A DNA stretch of 59,897 bases from Sphingomonas sp. Leaf10 (lineage in GTDB: Bacteria; Pseudomonadota; Alphaproteobacteria; Sphingomonadales; Sphingomonadaceae). The notes beneath the pieces were generated by a model. The model was not told the DNA's origin and did no database searches. It saw only the letters and a program-made list of their open reading frames with translations. The stretch lies in NCBI RefSeq assembly GCF_001421245.1, contig NZ_LMKE01000001.1:236596-296492 (forward strand), read 5' to 3'. The position numbers and the translations under genes are program-made. Positions 1 through 8,276 of this stretch are shown here, one piece after another (positions within the stretch are counted from its first letter, which is position 1; each line of letters begins with the position of its first letter).

Positions 1-627
1 TCGAATGCCGCGAAGCTCGATGCGTTTCGCGACGAGCTTCGCGGCGATCACGTCGCGATCGCCTGCAACCTGTCCGATGGCGCTGCGGTCGACGGGCTGG
101 TGCCGCAGGCGGTCGCAGCGCTCGGCAAGCTCGATATCCTCGTCAACAATGCCGGCGTTACACGCGACAACCTCGCCATGCGGATGAAGGACGACGAATG
201 GGATCAGGTAATCCGCGTCAACCTGGAGGCCGCGTTCCGACTGTGCCGTGCCGCTGCCAAGCCGATGATGAAGGCGCGCTTCGGCCGTATCGTCTCGATC
301 ACCTCGGTCGTCGGCCAGACCGGCAATCCGGGCCAGGCCAACTATGCCGCGTCGAAGGCGGGGCTGGTTGGCATGTCGAAGGCGATGGCCGCCGAACTGG
401 CCAGCCGCGGCATCACCGTTAATTGCGTCGCGCCCGGTTTCATCGCCTCCGCCATGACCGAGGTGCTGCCCGAGGCGCAGAAAACCGCCCTGCTGACCAA
501 GATTCCCGCCGGGGCGTTGGGCGCGGGCGATGACGTCGCTGCCGCCGTCGCCTATCTTGCCAGCCGTGAGGCCGGCTATGTCACCGGCCAGACGATCCAT
601 GTGAATGGCGGGATGGCGATGGTATGA
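1..627 (+). CDS. fabG: 3-oxoacyl-ACP reductase FabG (5' end missing)
   Basis: NADPH-dependent reduction of 3-oxoacyl-ACP in type II fatty acid synthesis, cytoplasmic. The frame is open from the first base, so the N-terminus with the Rossmann TGxxxGIG loop lies outside the window; about 208 residues remain. Visible SDR features are NNAGV after strand 4, the catalytic Ser in SITSVVG, the YAASK catalytic Tyr/Lys pair, and the C-terminal GQTIHVNGGMAM typical of FabG. It is followed by acpP and fabF, the usual fab cluster, which separates it from the many other SDRs. Its TGA overlaps the next ATG (ATGA), implying coupled translation. Confidence 0.95.
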   Translation, partial: SNAAKLDAFRDELRGDHVAIACNLSDGAAVDGLVPQAVAALGKLDILVNNAGVTRDNLAMRMKDDEWDQVIRVNLEAAFRLCRAAAKPMMKARFGRIVSITSVVGQTGNPGQANYAASKAGLVGMSKAMAAELASRGITVNCVAPGFIASAMTEVLPEAQKTALLTKIPAGALGAGDDVAAAVAYLASREAGYVTGQTIHVNGGMAMV

Positions 628-1133
628 GCGTGATGCTGATGGCGGCGATGCTGGCGACGGGCGATGCGAATGTCGTCCGCTGTGTTGCGACGAAGATGCC
701 CAAGACCGACATGGCACGCTTGCAGCAGGGCATCATCGTCGGCGTGCTGGAGGGCAAGAAGCCAGCCCCCGCCACCGAAGCGTTGGTGAAGAAAGCGCGC
801 GCGCAAGCGGCGGCCTGTCAGCCCGGCACCGGCAAGGCCGATGCGCGCGCGGGTGAGATCGTCGTCACCAGCATCGCGGTCGAAGCATTGGCGTCGGGAC
901 TGAGTGCGAAGGGCGTTGATCCGATCGCGGTCAACCGCCGGTTGAGCCAGACGCCGCCGGCCGTCCTGAACGCCTTTCTCGCGCGCAAGCAGACGGCGCA
1001 GGTCGACAGCTTCATGAGCGGCATGATGCATTTGGCCGGTGCGCAAAAGGGCGATACGCGGGTGCAGCGGCTGATGGGCGGCTATGCCTATAACGCCGCG
1101 ACGCTCGCGCGGCTATTCGCTGCCAAGGGCTAA
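624..1133 (+). CDS. Hypothetical protein inside the fab cluster (probably exported)
   Basis: Family not recognised. The 169-residue product begins with a short hydrophobic stretch (MSVMLMAAMLA) that could be a weak signal peptide. It has one Cys near residue 20 and another near residue 63, which could form a disulfide if exported. The rest is Ala/Lys-rich and predicted helical, with no motif I can name. The ATG overlaps the fabG stop, so it is almost certainly expressed with fabG, which argues that the gene is real. A role in lipid or envelope synthesis is only suggested by position, between fabG and acpP. Confidence 0.7.
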   Translation: MSVMLMAAMLATGDANVVRCVATKMPKTDMARLQQGIIVGVLEGKKPAPATEALVKKARAQAAACQPGTGKADARAGEIVVTSIAVEALASGLSAKGVDPIAVNRRLSQTPPAVLNAFLARKQTAQVDSFMSGMMHLAGAQKGDTRVQRLMGGYAYNAATLARLFAAKG

Positions 1134-1212
1134 CCCACGGCTTGCGCCGGAGCCGGACGCGCTTTAGGGGCGTTCAGGTACGATACACCCCGGATGTGAA
1201 GAGGGAATGAAT

Positions 1213-1449
1213 ATGAGCGAGACTGCCGAACGCGTGAAGAAGATCGTCGTCGAGCATCTCGGCGTCGAAGCGGAAAAGGTTACCGAAGACGCGAGCTTCA
1301 TCGATGATCTGGGCGCCGACAGCCTCGACATCGTCGAGCTGGTGATGGCGTTCGAGGAAGAATTCGGCGTCGAGATCCCCGACGATGCCGCCGAAAAGAT
1401 CACGACCGTCAAGGACGCGATCACCTATATCGACGAGCACAAGGGCTGA
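1213..1449 (+). CDS. acpP: Acyl carrier protein
   Basis: Small acidic carrier of growing acyl chains, modified by 4'-phosphopantetheine on the Ser of the DSLD motif ([10 protein letters not shown], Ser about residue 37). The 78-residue length and the motifs [24 protein letters not shown] and [13 protein letters not shown] are canonical. Two ATGs lie in frame at 1207 and 1213. The second is preferred because GAGGGA sits about 7 nt upstream and it gives the standard MSETAERV start. The gene lies between fabG and fabF. Confidence 0.97.
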   Translation: MSETAERVKKIVVEHLGVEAEKVTEDASFIDDLGADSLDIVELVMAFEEEFGVEIPDDAAEKITTVKDAITYIDEHKG

Positions 1450-1452
1450 TCC

Positions 1453-1479
1453 GGCGGGGACGCGCTGCCGCGTCCCGCC
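1453..1479 (+). terminator. GC-rich hairpin after acpP
   Basis: An inverted repeat with arms GGCGGGGACGCG and CGCGTCCCGCC starts 3 nt after the acpP stop. No T-run follows, so it may stabilise the abundant acpP message or attenuate read-through into fabF rather than end transcription. A second C6/G6 hairpin lies near 1500-1533, before fabF. Confidence 0.5.
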
Positions 1480-1567
1480 ATCTGCCGAGACCATCACGGC
1501 CCCCCGTCCCGGCGAAAAGCCATGGGCGGGGGGTCGTTCGTTAAGTAACTGAACGGAGAGTAATGCC

Positions 1568-2827
1568 ATGCGCCGCGTAGTCGTGACCGGCCTCGGCCTC
1601 GTGACCCCGCTGGGTGCCGAGGTGGAAACCGCCTGGAAGAACCTGATAGCCGGCAAATCCGGGGCGGGTCCGATCACGCATTTCGATGCGTCGAACCAGA
1701 AGTGCCGGATCGCTTGCGAGGTGAAGCCGGCCGATCACGCCTATGGTTTCGATCCCGGACTGCGCGTGGATCACAAGATCCAGCGGCAGGTCGATCCGTT
1801 CATCATCTTCGGCATCGATGCCGCCGGACAGGCGCTGGAAGACGCCGGCCTGACCGACATGAGCGAGGAAGAACGCTATCGCGCCGGCTGCTCGATTGGT
1901 GCCGGTATCGGCGGTCTGCCAGGCATCGCCAGCGAATCGCTGGTGTGCGAGAACAAGGGCCCGTCGCGCGTTTCGCCGCACTTCGTCCATGGTCGGCTGA
2001 TCAACCTGATTTCGGGTCAGGTTTCGATCAAGTACGGGTTGATGGGTCCGAACCATGCGGTGGTCACCGCCTGCTCGACCGGTGCGCATTCCATCGGCGA
2101 CGCCGCGCGGATGATCGCGATGGACGACGCCGACGTCATGCTGGCGGGCGGTGCCGAAGGCGCGATCTGTCCGCTGGGCATCGCCGGCTTCGCACAGGCG
2201 CGTGCCTTGTCGACCGCGTTCAACGACCACCCCGAAAAGGCGTCGCGTCCCTATGACCGCGACCGCGACGGTTTCGTGATGGGCGAGGGCGCAGGCGTCG
2301 TCGTGCTCGAGGAATATGAGCGGGCCAAGGCGCGCGGTGCGAAAATCTATGCCGAGGTCATCGGCTATGGCCTGTCGGGTGACGCCTATCACGTCACCGC
2401 GCCGCACCCCGAAGGTTCGGGGGCGTTCCGGTCGATGGAAATGGCGATGCGCAAGTCGGGCCTGTCGCTGACCGACATCGACTATATCAATGCGCACGGC
2501 ACCTCGACCCCGCTCGGCGACGAACTGGAGCTGGGCGCGGTGCGGCGGCTGTTCGGCGATGCGATCGGCGGGCTGGCGATGTCGTCGACCAAGTCGGCGA
2601 TTGGGCACCTGCTGGGCGGCGCCGGTGCGGTCGAGAGCATCTTCTGCATCCTCGCGATGCGTGACGGGATCGTGCCGCCGACGCTGAACCTCGACAATCC
2701 GTCGGAGAATTGCGCCGGCGTGAACCTCGTGCCGCACACCGCGCAGGAGCGGAAGGTGAAGGCGGTGCTGAACAACTCGTTCGGCTTCGGCGGCACCAAC
2801 GCGTCGTTGGTGATGAAGGCGGTTTGA
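1568..2827 (+). CDS. fabF: Beta-ketoacyl-ACP synthase II FabF
   Basis: Condenses malonyl-ACP with acyl-ACP in fatty acid elongation. The 419-residue length is normal for KAS II. The N-terminus RRVVVTGLGLVTPLG, the active-site Cys in TACSTGAHSIG, the His in NAHGTSTPLGD, the second His in GHLLGGAGAVE and the C-terminal NNSFGFGGTNAS loop are all present. It follows acpP by 118 nt holding two hairpins and precedes mltG by 4 nt. Confidence 0.97.
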   Translation: MRRVVVTGLGLVTPLGAEVETAWKNLIAGKSGAGPITHFDASNQKCRIACEVKPADHAYGFDPGLRVDHKIQRQVDPFIIFGIDAAGQALEDAGLTDMSEEERYRAGCSIGAGIGGLPGIASESLVCENKGPSRVSPHFVHGRLINLISGQVSIKYGLMGPNHAVVTACSTGAHSIGDAARMIAMDDADVMLAGGAEGAICPLGIAGFAQARALSTAFNDHPEKASRPYDRDRDGFVMGEGAGVVVLEEYERAKARGAKIYAEVIGYGLSGDAYHVTAPHPEGSGAFRSMEMAMRKSGLSLTDIDYINAHGTSTPLGDELELGAVRRLFGDAIGGLAMSSTKSAIGHLLGGAGAVESIFCILAMRDGIVPPTLNLDNPSENCAGVNLVPHTAQERKVKAVLNNSFGFGGTNASLVMKAV

Positions 2828-2831
2828 GCCG

Positions 2832-3800
2832 ATGCGCCGGATCGGTTGCCTCGGCCTGATCGTCGGACTGCTCGCGATCGGCGCGCTGTTCTTCGTCATC
2901 CAGAGCTGGGGCGGAGCCGGTCCGGCCGAGCGGACGCTGACGGTGACTGTGCCGCAGGGCACAAGCCTTGCCGCGGCCGCCGAAAAGCTGGAGGAGGCCG
3001 GTGCGATCCGCTCGGCTGGCCGCTTCCGCCTGCTGGCCCGCTTCCTTGGCAGCGACGAACCGATCCGTGCCGGTGAGTACCGCATTCCGAAGGGACTGAG
3101 CCAGGCGGACGTGCTGAAGCTGTTGCAGGGCGGCAAGACCCTGCAACGTTTCGTGATGGTGCCCGAAGGCTGGCCATCGGTGCTGGTGCAGGAAGCGGTG
3201 GCCAAGGCGCCGCAGATGGACGGTACCGCGCCGCTACCACCAGAGGGTAGCATCCTGCCCGACAGCTACAGCTATGAACGCGACGGCAACCGCACCGATC
3301 TGATCGAGCGGATGCAAGGCGCGATGGATCGCTATCTCGCCGATGCATGGAAGAAGCGCAAACCGACGACGGTGGTGAAGTCGCCGCGCGAGGCGATCAT
3401 CCTCGCTTCGATCGTGGAGAAGGAAACCGGCAAGCCGTCCGAACGGCGGATGGTCGCCGCCGTCTATTCCAACCGGCTGCGCGCGGGCATGCGGTTGCAG
3501 GCCGATCCGACCGTCATCTACCCGATCACCAAGGGGAAACCGCTCGGGCGGCGCATCCGCCGGTCGGAATTGCAGGCGAAGAACGGGTACAACACCTATG
3601 CATCGGCCGGGCTGCCGGTCGGACCGATCGCCAATCCGGGGCGCGCGTCGATCGATGCGGTGCTCGATCCGGTCGAGACGAAGGCGCTGTATTTCGTCGC
3701 GGACGGGAGCGGGGGGCATGTGTTCGCCGACACGCTGGCCGAACATAATGCCAATGTGAAGAAATGGTACGACATCCGCCGGGCGCGGGGCGAGATGTAG
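2832..3800 (+). CDS. mltG: Endolytic murein transglycosylase MltG
   Basis: Inner-membrane lytic transglycosylase (YceG family) that cuts nascent glycan strands and limits their length. The N-terminus MRRIGCLGLIVGLLAIGALF is a single membrane anchor. A LysM-like region (VTVPQGTSLAAAAEKL) follows, and the catalytic Glu lies in ASIVEKETG. LQADPTVIYP and GLPVGPIANPG are conserved family signatures. The 322-residue length fits. It starts 4 nt after fabF, an arrangement common in alphaproteobacteria that links lipid and wall synthesis. Confidence 0.95.
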   Translation: MRRIGCLGLIVGLLAIGALFFVIQSWGGAGPAERTLTVTVPQGTSLAAAAEKLEEAGAIRSAGRFRLLARFLGSDEPIRAGEYRIPKGLSQADVLKLLQGGKTLQRFVMVPEGWPSVLVQEAVAKAPQMDGTAPLPPEGSILPDSYSYERDGNRTDLIERMQGAMDRYLADAWKKRKPTTVVKSPREAIILASIVEKETGKPSERRMVAAVYSNRLRAGMRLQADPTVIYPITKGKPLGRRIRRSELQAKNGYNTYASAGLPVGPIANPGRASIDAVLDPVETKALYFVADGSGGHVFADTLAEHNANVKKWYDIRRARGEM

Positions 3801-3809
3801 GCCGGGTCA

Positions 3810-3954
3810 AATCCTCCCCGCTACGCTGGGAGGGGGACCATGCGCAGCATGGTGGAGGGGGATTTCGGCACACACCACGGTTGCGTTCGTGGGCGCCCCC
3901 CTCCATCATCCGGCTGCGCCGGACGGTCCCCCTCCCCATTCATGGGGAGGAGTT
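3810..3954. repeat. Palindromic intergenic repeat (sphingomonad style)
   Basis: Between the convergent mltG and eda genes. It contains nested inverted repeats: CCTCCCCGCTACGCTGGGAGG, then CATGCGCAGCATG, a spacer, then CCGGCTGCGCCGG and CCCCATTCATGGGG. The purine/pyrimidine-biased GGGGGA and TCCCCC blocks recur at both ends. It is non-coding in all frames I checked and may act as a bidirectional terminator. Confidence 0.7.
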
Positions 3955-3959
3955 TTCGG

Positions 3960-4568
3960 TTACGCCTTCAAACCCGCCGCTGCGTGCGCGCGCGTTTCGG
4001 TTTCTGCGTGGGTTGGGCCGACGATCCAGCTGCCACCGACGCACAGCACCGGGTCGAACGCCAACCATTCGGGCGCGGTCGCTTCGGTAATGCCGCCGGT
4101 CGGGCAGAACTTCGCCTGATAGAAGGGCGCGGCGAGCGCCTTCAGTGCCTTCAGTCCGCCCGACGCTTCGGCCGGAAAGAACTTGAAATGCGTCAGGCCC
4201 AAATCCAGTCCGCGCATGATGTCGCCGGCATTGGCAATACCCGGCAGGAACGGCACACGGCTGTCGATGATCGGACGTGCGATCGTTTCGGTGAGACCGG
4301 GCGAGACGATGAACTCGCTGCCGGCGTCCATCGCCTGCTTGAACTGATCACCGTTGACGACGGTCCCGGCGCCAACGATCGCGCCATCGACCTTCTTCAT
4401 CTCGGCAATGGCTTCGAGCGCGGCGGGGGTGCGCAGCGTGACTTCGAGGACGCGCAGGCCACCCTTGACCAGCGCCTCCGCCATCGGGCGCGCTTCGGCG
4501 GCGTCGTGGACAACCAGGACCGGGATGACCGGGCTGGTCTGCATGATGTCGGAAATGGTGACGGTCAT
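3960..4568 (-). CDS. eda: KDPG aldolase (2-dehydro-3-deoxy-6-phosphogluconate aldolase)
   Basis: Last step of the Entner-Doudoroff pathway: KDPG to pyruvate plus glyceraldehyde 3-phosphate. The 202 residues form a class I aldolase TIM barrel. Visible features are the Glu of LEVTLRTPAAL, GAGTVVNGDQ, FIVSPGL, and the Schiff-base Lys in HFKFFPAEASGG followed by FCPTGGI. It is the last gene of the zwf operon, and its ATG overlaps the stop of glk (ATGA). Confidence 0.96.
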   Translation of the reverse strand: MTVTISDIMQTSPVIPVLVVHDAAEARPMAEALVKGGLRVLEVTLRTPAALEAIAEMKKVDGAIVGAGTVVNGDQFKQAMDAGSEFIVSPGLTETIARPIIDSRVPFLPGIANAGDIMRGLDLGLTHFKFFPAEASGGLKALKALAAPFYQAKFCPTGGITEATAPEWLAFDPVLCVGGSWIVGPTHAETETRAHAAAGLKA

Positions 4569-5533
4569 CGTGCGTGCTCCTGCGCAAAGGCGGCGGCGGC
4601 CCCGAACAGGCCGGGCTGGGGATGGGTAATGAGTTTGACGGGAATGCCCGCCATGAGCTGCTGGAAACGGCCCTTCGCGGTAAAGCGCGTGCCGAAACCC
4701 GATTCGAGGAGGTGATCCTTCAACCGCAGGCCAAGGCCACCGGCGATCACGACCGCCTTCGCGCCCTGCGCCAGTGCAAGGTCCCCGGCGACAGCGCCCA
4801 GCGTCAGACAGAAGCGGTCGAGCGCGGCGACGGCGATGCTATCGGTGCCGTCCAGTGCGGCGGCCCAGATCGCCTTGTCGTCGATGTGCGGGACCGATAC
4901 GCCCTCGATCTCCGCCAACGTTTCATACCAGGCGACGATCGACGGACCGGCACAGGCACGCTCGTTGGAGCCGCGACCATGGGCCTTGCGCAGCCGCTTG
5001 AGCAGCGCATCCTCGATCCCGTCGAGCGGGGCGAAGTCCTGATGCCCGCCTTCGGTCTCTAGCACGTGATAGCGATCGGCGGTGCGCAGCAGTTGGGCGA
5101 CGCCCAGACCGGTGCCGGGGCCGCAGATGGTGACGACGCCCTTGGTCGGAAGAGGGCCTTCGGGACCGCACAGGTGGATGAAATCATCGTCGGCAACCTG
5201 CGCCACGGCGTGACCGACCGCGCCGAAATCGTTGATGATCGTCCACGTGTCGACGCCGAGCCGTTCCTGCATCAGCGGCGGACGGATAATCCACGGATTG
5301 TTGGTGAACTTGATCAGCGTGTCGTTGACCGGCGATGCGACGGCGAGGCTGGCAGCGCGAGGCAGGGGGCGGCCCAGATCGCGTTCGAACGCACGCCACG
5401 CCAACTGGAGACTACCATGTTCGGCGACCTTTTGCGTGATCGGTTCGCCCAGATGAACGACCTGGCCGTTCTCGACCTCGGCAATCGCGAAGCGGGCGTG
5501 GGTGCCGCCAATATCTACCGCAACGACTTCCAT
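4565..5533 (-). CDS. glk: Glucokinase
   Basis: ATP-dependent phosphorylation of glucose, feeding Zwf. The 323-residue product has the N-terminal phosphate loop VDIGGTHARFAI, NDFGAVGHAVAQV, GPGTGLGVAQLL, and the C-terminal VVIAGGLGLRL of the Glk (ROK-unrelated) family. The frame is open further upstream to 5662, but that part is a palindromic repeat. The ATG at 5533 with a GAGAAG Shine-Dalgarno and the conserved VVAVDIGGTH start is preferred. It sits between edd and eda in the operon. Confidence 0.95.
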   Translation of the reverse strand: MEVVAVDIGGTHARFAIAEVENGQVVHLGEPITQKVAEHGSLQLAWRAFERDLGRPLPRAASLAVASPVNDTLIKFTNNPWIIRPPLMQERLGVDTWTIINDFGAVGHAVAQVADDDFIHLCGPEGPLPTKGVVTICGPGTGLGVAQLLRTADRYHVLETEGGHQDFAPLDGIEDALLKRLRKAHGRGSNERACAGPSIVAWYETLAEIEGVSVPHIDDKAIWAAALDGTDSIAVAALDRFCLTLGAVAGDLALAQGAKAVVIAGGLGLRLKDHLLESGFGTRFTAKGRFQQLMAGIPVKLITHPQPGLFGAAAAFAQEHAR

Positions 5534-5561
5534 GCACTTCTCTCCGTTGCCAATCTGTACT

Positions 5562-5682
5562 GCCGTTGGTCCTGAGTAATGACTGGACCTGTCGAAGGCG
5601 CGTATCGAAGGACTGTTGCCGGTCGCAACGGTCCTTCGATACGCCATTTCGACTTCGCTCAATGGCTACTCAGGACAAACGG
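5562..5682. repeat. Large inverted repeat between edd and glk
   Basis: Two imperfect arms of about 50 nt, starting GTCCTGAGTAATGACTGGA and ending TTCGACTTCGCTCAATGGC then TACTCAGGAC, surround a short loop. The inner arms are CGTATCGAAGGAC and GTCCTTCGATACG. This matches a repeat style widely seen in sphingomonads. As RNA it would make a long stem inside the zwf operon and may alter the edd/glk message ratio. Confidence 0.85.
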
Positions 5683-5692
5683 AAGGTGTTGT

Positions 5693-7513
5693 TTACAGCC
5701 CCGCCGCGGCCAGCATCGCCGACGCGCCGGCCTCGGCCTCGCTCGCGCCCTGCCGCATCATCGCAAAGATTTCGCGCCCGGTGCCATCGGCTGCCGCCGG
5801 GGCTGGAGCATGTTCGCGCGCGGCCCATTCGTCGGCGGGCACCAGTGCCTCCAGCGTATTCGCATTGGCGTCGAGGCGGATGACGTCACCGTCGCGCAGC
5901 TTGCCGATCGGACCGCCGCCCAGCGCTTCGGGCGACAGATGGATCGCCGCCGGCACCTTGCCCGATGCGCCCGACATGCGGCCATCGGTGACCAGCGCTA
6001 CGCGGAAGCCGCGATTTTGGAGGACGCCCAGCGGCGGGGTCAGCTTGTGCAGTTCGGGCATGCCGTTGGCGCGCGGCCCCTGATGCCGGACGACGACGAC
6101 GACGTCGCGGTCGAGTTCGCCGTTCTTGAACGCGGTCTGCACCGATGCCTGATCGCTGAACACGCGGCACGGTGCTTCGATGACCCAGCGATCGGGGTCG
6201 ACCGCCGACACCTTGATACAGGCGCGACCGATATTACCCTGCAGGATGCGGAAGCCGCCTTCGACCGAGAAGGGCGCGTCGATGGTGCGGACGATGGTAT
6301 CGTCGCCGCTGGTCGGGGCGTGATCCTTCCACACCAACTGGTCGTTCTCGATTCCCGACTGGCGGCCATAGGCGGCCATACCATCCTTTGCGATCGTCAG
6401 CACGTCGGCGTGGAGCAGACCGCCGCGCAGCAGTTCGCGGATGACGAAGGACGGGCCACCCGCATCCTCGAACCCGTTCACATCGGCCGAACCGTTGGGA
6501 TAGACGCGGGTCAGCAGCGGCACGACCTCGCTCAACCGGTTGAAATCGTCCCAGTCGATGATGATGCCGGCGCAGCGCGCGATGGCGGGCAGGTGGATCA
6601 GGTGGTTGGTCGAGCCGCCGGTCGCGAGCAGCACGATGGCGGCGTTCACGATCGCCTTCTCATCCACCACCCGACCGATCGGGCGATAATCGTCGCCGTC
6701 CCAGCCGATTTCGGCGAGACGGTGGACCGCATAGCGGGTCAGTTCCTGCCGACGCTTCGTACCCGGATTGGCGAAGGCGGCGTCGGGAACGTGCAGGCCC
6801 ATCGCCTCGACCATCATCTGGTTCGAATTGGCGGTGCCGTAGAAGGTGCAGGTACCCTTGCCATGATAGGCGGCGATTTCGGCGTCGAGCAGTTCCTCGC
6901 GACCGACCTTGCCCTCGGCATAGGCTTCGCGGACCGCCGCCTTCTGCTTGTTGGGAATGCCCGAGCGCATCGGGCCGCCGGGGATCAGCACCATCGGCAG
7001 ATGCCCGAAGCGAAGCGCACCCATCAGCAGGCCGGGCACGATCTTGTCACAGATGCCGAGCAGCGCCGCGCCCTCGAACGCGCCGTGGCTGAGCGCCACC
7101 GCCGTCGACAGCGCGATGGTGTCGCGACTGAACAGCGACAATTCCATGCCCGGAAAGCCCTGCGTCACGCCGTCGCACATTGCCGGCACGCCGCCCGCGA
7201 CCTGCGCCGTCACGCCCGCTTCGCGCGCCCAGACCTTCATCTGTTCGGGATAGCGGTAATAGGGCGCGTGGGCCGACAGCATGTCGTTATAGGCGGTGAC
7301 GATACCGATGTTCATCCGGTTGGCCGGACGCATCGCATCGCGATCCTCATCGGTCCCGGCATAGGCATGGGCAAGGTTCGCACAGCCCAGCATCGGCCGG
7401 TCAACGCCACTTTCGCGCTCCCGGTCGATCAGCGCGAGATAGGCGGCGCGCTTTTCGCGTGACGCTTCGATGATGCGGTCGGTGACGGCGGCGATCGTGG
7501 CGTTGAGGGCCAT
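5693..7513 (-). CDS. edd: 6-phosphogluconate dehydratase
   Basis: Iron-sulfur dehydratase turning 6-phosphogluconate into KDPG. The 606-residue length fits the IlvD/Edd family. Candidate cluster cysteines lie in [19 protein letters not shown] and [13 protein letters not shown], with the family signature [18 protein letters not shown] near the C-terminus. It belongs to the Edd rather than the IlvD branch by its neighbours pgl and glk and by length. Its ATG overlaps the pgl stop by one base (TAATG). Confidence 0.96.
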   Translation of the reverse strand: MALNATIAAVTDRIIEASREKRAAYLALIDRERESGVDRPMLGCANLAHAYAGTDEDRDAMRPANRMNIGIVTAYNDMLSAHAPYYRYPEQMKVWAREAGVTAQVAGGVPAMCDGVTQGFPGMELSLFSRDTIALSTAVALSHGAFEGAALLGICDKIVPGLLMGALRFGHLPMVLIPGGPMRSGIPNKQKAAVREAYAEGKVGREELLDAEIAAYHGKGTCTFYGTANSNQMMVEAMGLHVPDAAFANPGTKRRQELTRYAVHRLAEIGWDGDDYRPIGRVVDEKAIVNAAIVLLATGGSTNHLIHLPAIARCAGIIIDWDDFNRLSEVVPLLTRVYPNGSADVNGFEDAGGPSFVIRELLRGGLLHADVLTIAKDGMAAYGRQSGIENDQLVWKDHAPTSGDDTIVRTIDAPFSVEGGFRILQGNIGRACIKVSAVDPDRWVIEAPCRVFSDQASVQTAFKNGELDRDVVVVVRHQGPRANGMPELHKLTPPLGVLQNRGFRVALVTDGRMSGASGKVPAAIHLSPEALGGGPIGKLRDGDVIRLDANANTLEALVPADEWAAREHAPAPAAADGTGREIFAMMRQGASEAEAGASAMLAAAGL

Positions 7514-8217
7514 TAGCGGCTCCAGTGGATATCGACGGGAAGTTCGACTTCGGCCAGCACGCGGCCGATCGGATAGCTGGACGATGCGCCCTGATCGATG
7601 GCGCGTTCAAGCACCGTCTTCTTCTCCTCGCCGGTTATCGCGATCATCAGCGCGCGGGCCGAAGCGATCGCGGCATGGCTGAGCGTTACGCGCGCGACCG
7701 GCGCCTCGGGAGGCAGCGGGTCGGGCATCACGCCCAGCGCGCGGCGTTCTTTCGGTCCGGTCAACGCCTCGACCAGATCGGGGCCGGGGAAGATCGATGC
7801 GGTATGTCCATCGGCGCCCATGCCCAGCAGGCAGAGGTCGAGCGGCCAGTGCAGGTCCTGCAACCGGGCATCGGCGGCGCGACCGGCGGCCTTGTAATCC
7901 GCAGCCTTTTCGGCGGTCAGCGGGATCACCCGTGCGCCCTTAGGCAGGAAAATCTTGGCGAGGCCGGTGACGTTCGACAGCGCGTCACCCATCGGCACGA
8001 TGCGGTCGTCGGTCGGGACGATCGTCACCCGCTTCCAGTCGAGCTTCGCCTTGATCAGCTTGTCATAAATCGGGGCGGGGGTGCGACCGCCCGCCAGCGC
8101 GATCACCGCCGCGCCGCGCGCATCGATCGCCGATTCGATGATGAACTGAATGTCGCCGGACAACGCTTCGGCGAATTCGGTGGGTTCGTCATATTCCCAC
8201 CATTCGATCTCGGTCAT
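7513..8217 (-). CDS. pgl: 6-phosphogluconolactonase
   Basis: Hydrolyses 6-phosphoglucono-lactone, the Zwf product. The 234 residues belong to the DevB/SOL family, related to glucosamine-6-phosphate isomerase: ALAGGRTPAPIYDKLI near the N-terminus, VPTDDRIVPMGDALSN, and the active-site segment LLGMGADGHTASIFPG. It lies 59 nt downstream of zwf and overlaps edd. Confidence 0.95.
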   Translation of the reverse strand: MTEIEWWEYDEPTEFAEALSGDIQFIIESAIDARGAAVIALAGGRTPAPIYDKLIKAKLDWKRVTIVPTDDRIVPMGDALSNVTGLAKIFLPKGARVIPLTAEKAADYKAAGRAADARLQDLHWPLDLCLLGMGADGHTASIFPGPDLVEALTGPKERRALGVMPDPLPPEAPVARVTLSHAAIASARALMIAITGEEKKTVLERAIDQGASSSYPIGRVLAEVELPVDIHWSR

Positions 8218-8276
8218 GTGTCTCTTATCCTGCTAAAATCCAAGCGGGGATTTGGGGAAGGGAGCGCGTCAGCCGC

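Noticed and set aside
1541..3253. 570-residue open frame on the minus strand opposite fabF and mltG
   Set aside because: Antisense to clearly conserved genes, Arg/His-rich translation with no motif; typical of high-GC shadow frames.
5579..7462. 627-residue plus-strand frame opposite edd
   Set aside because: Low-complexity Arg/Asp/His composition and starts inside the palindromic repeat; edd on the other strand has full family motifs.
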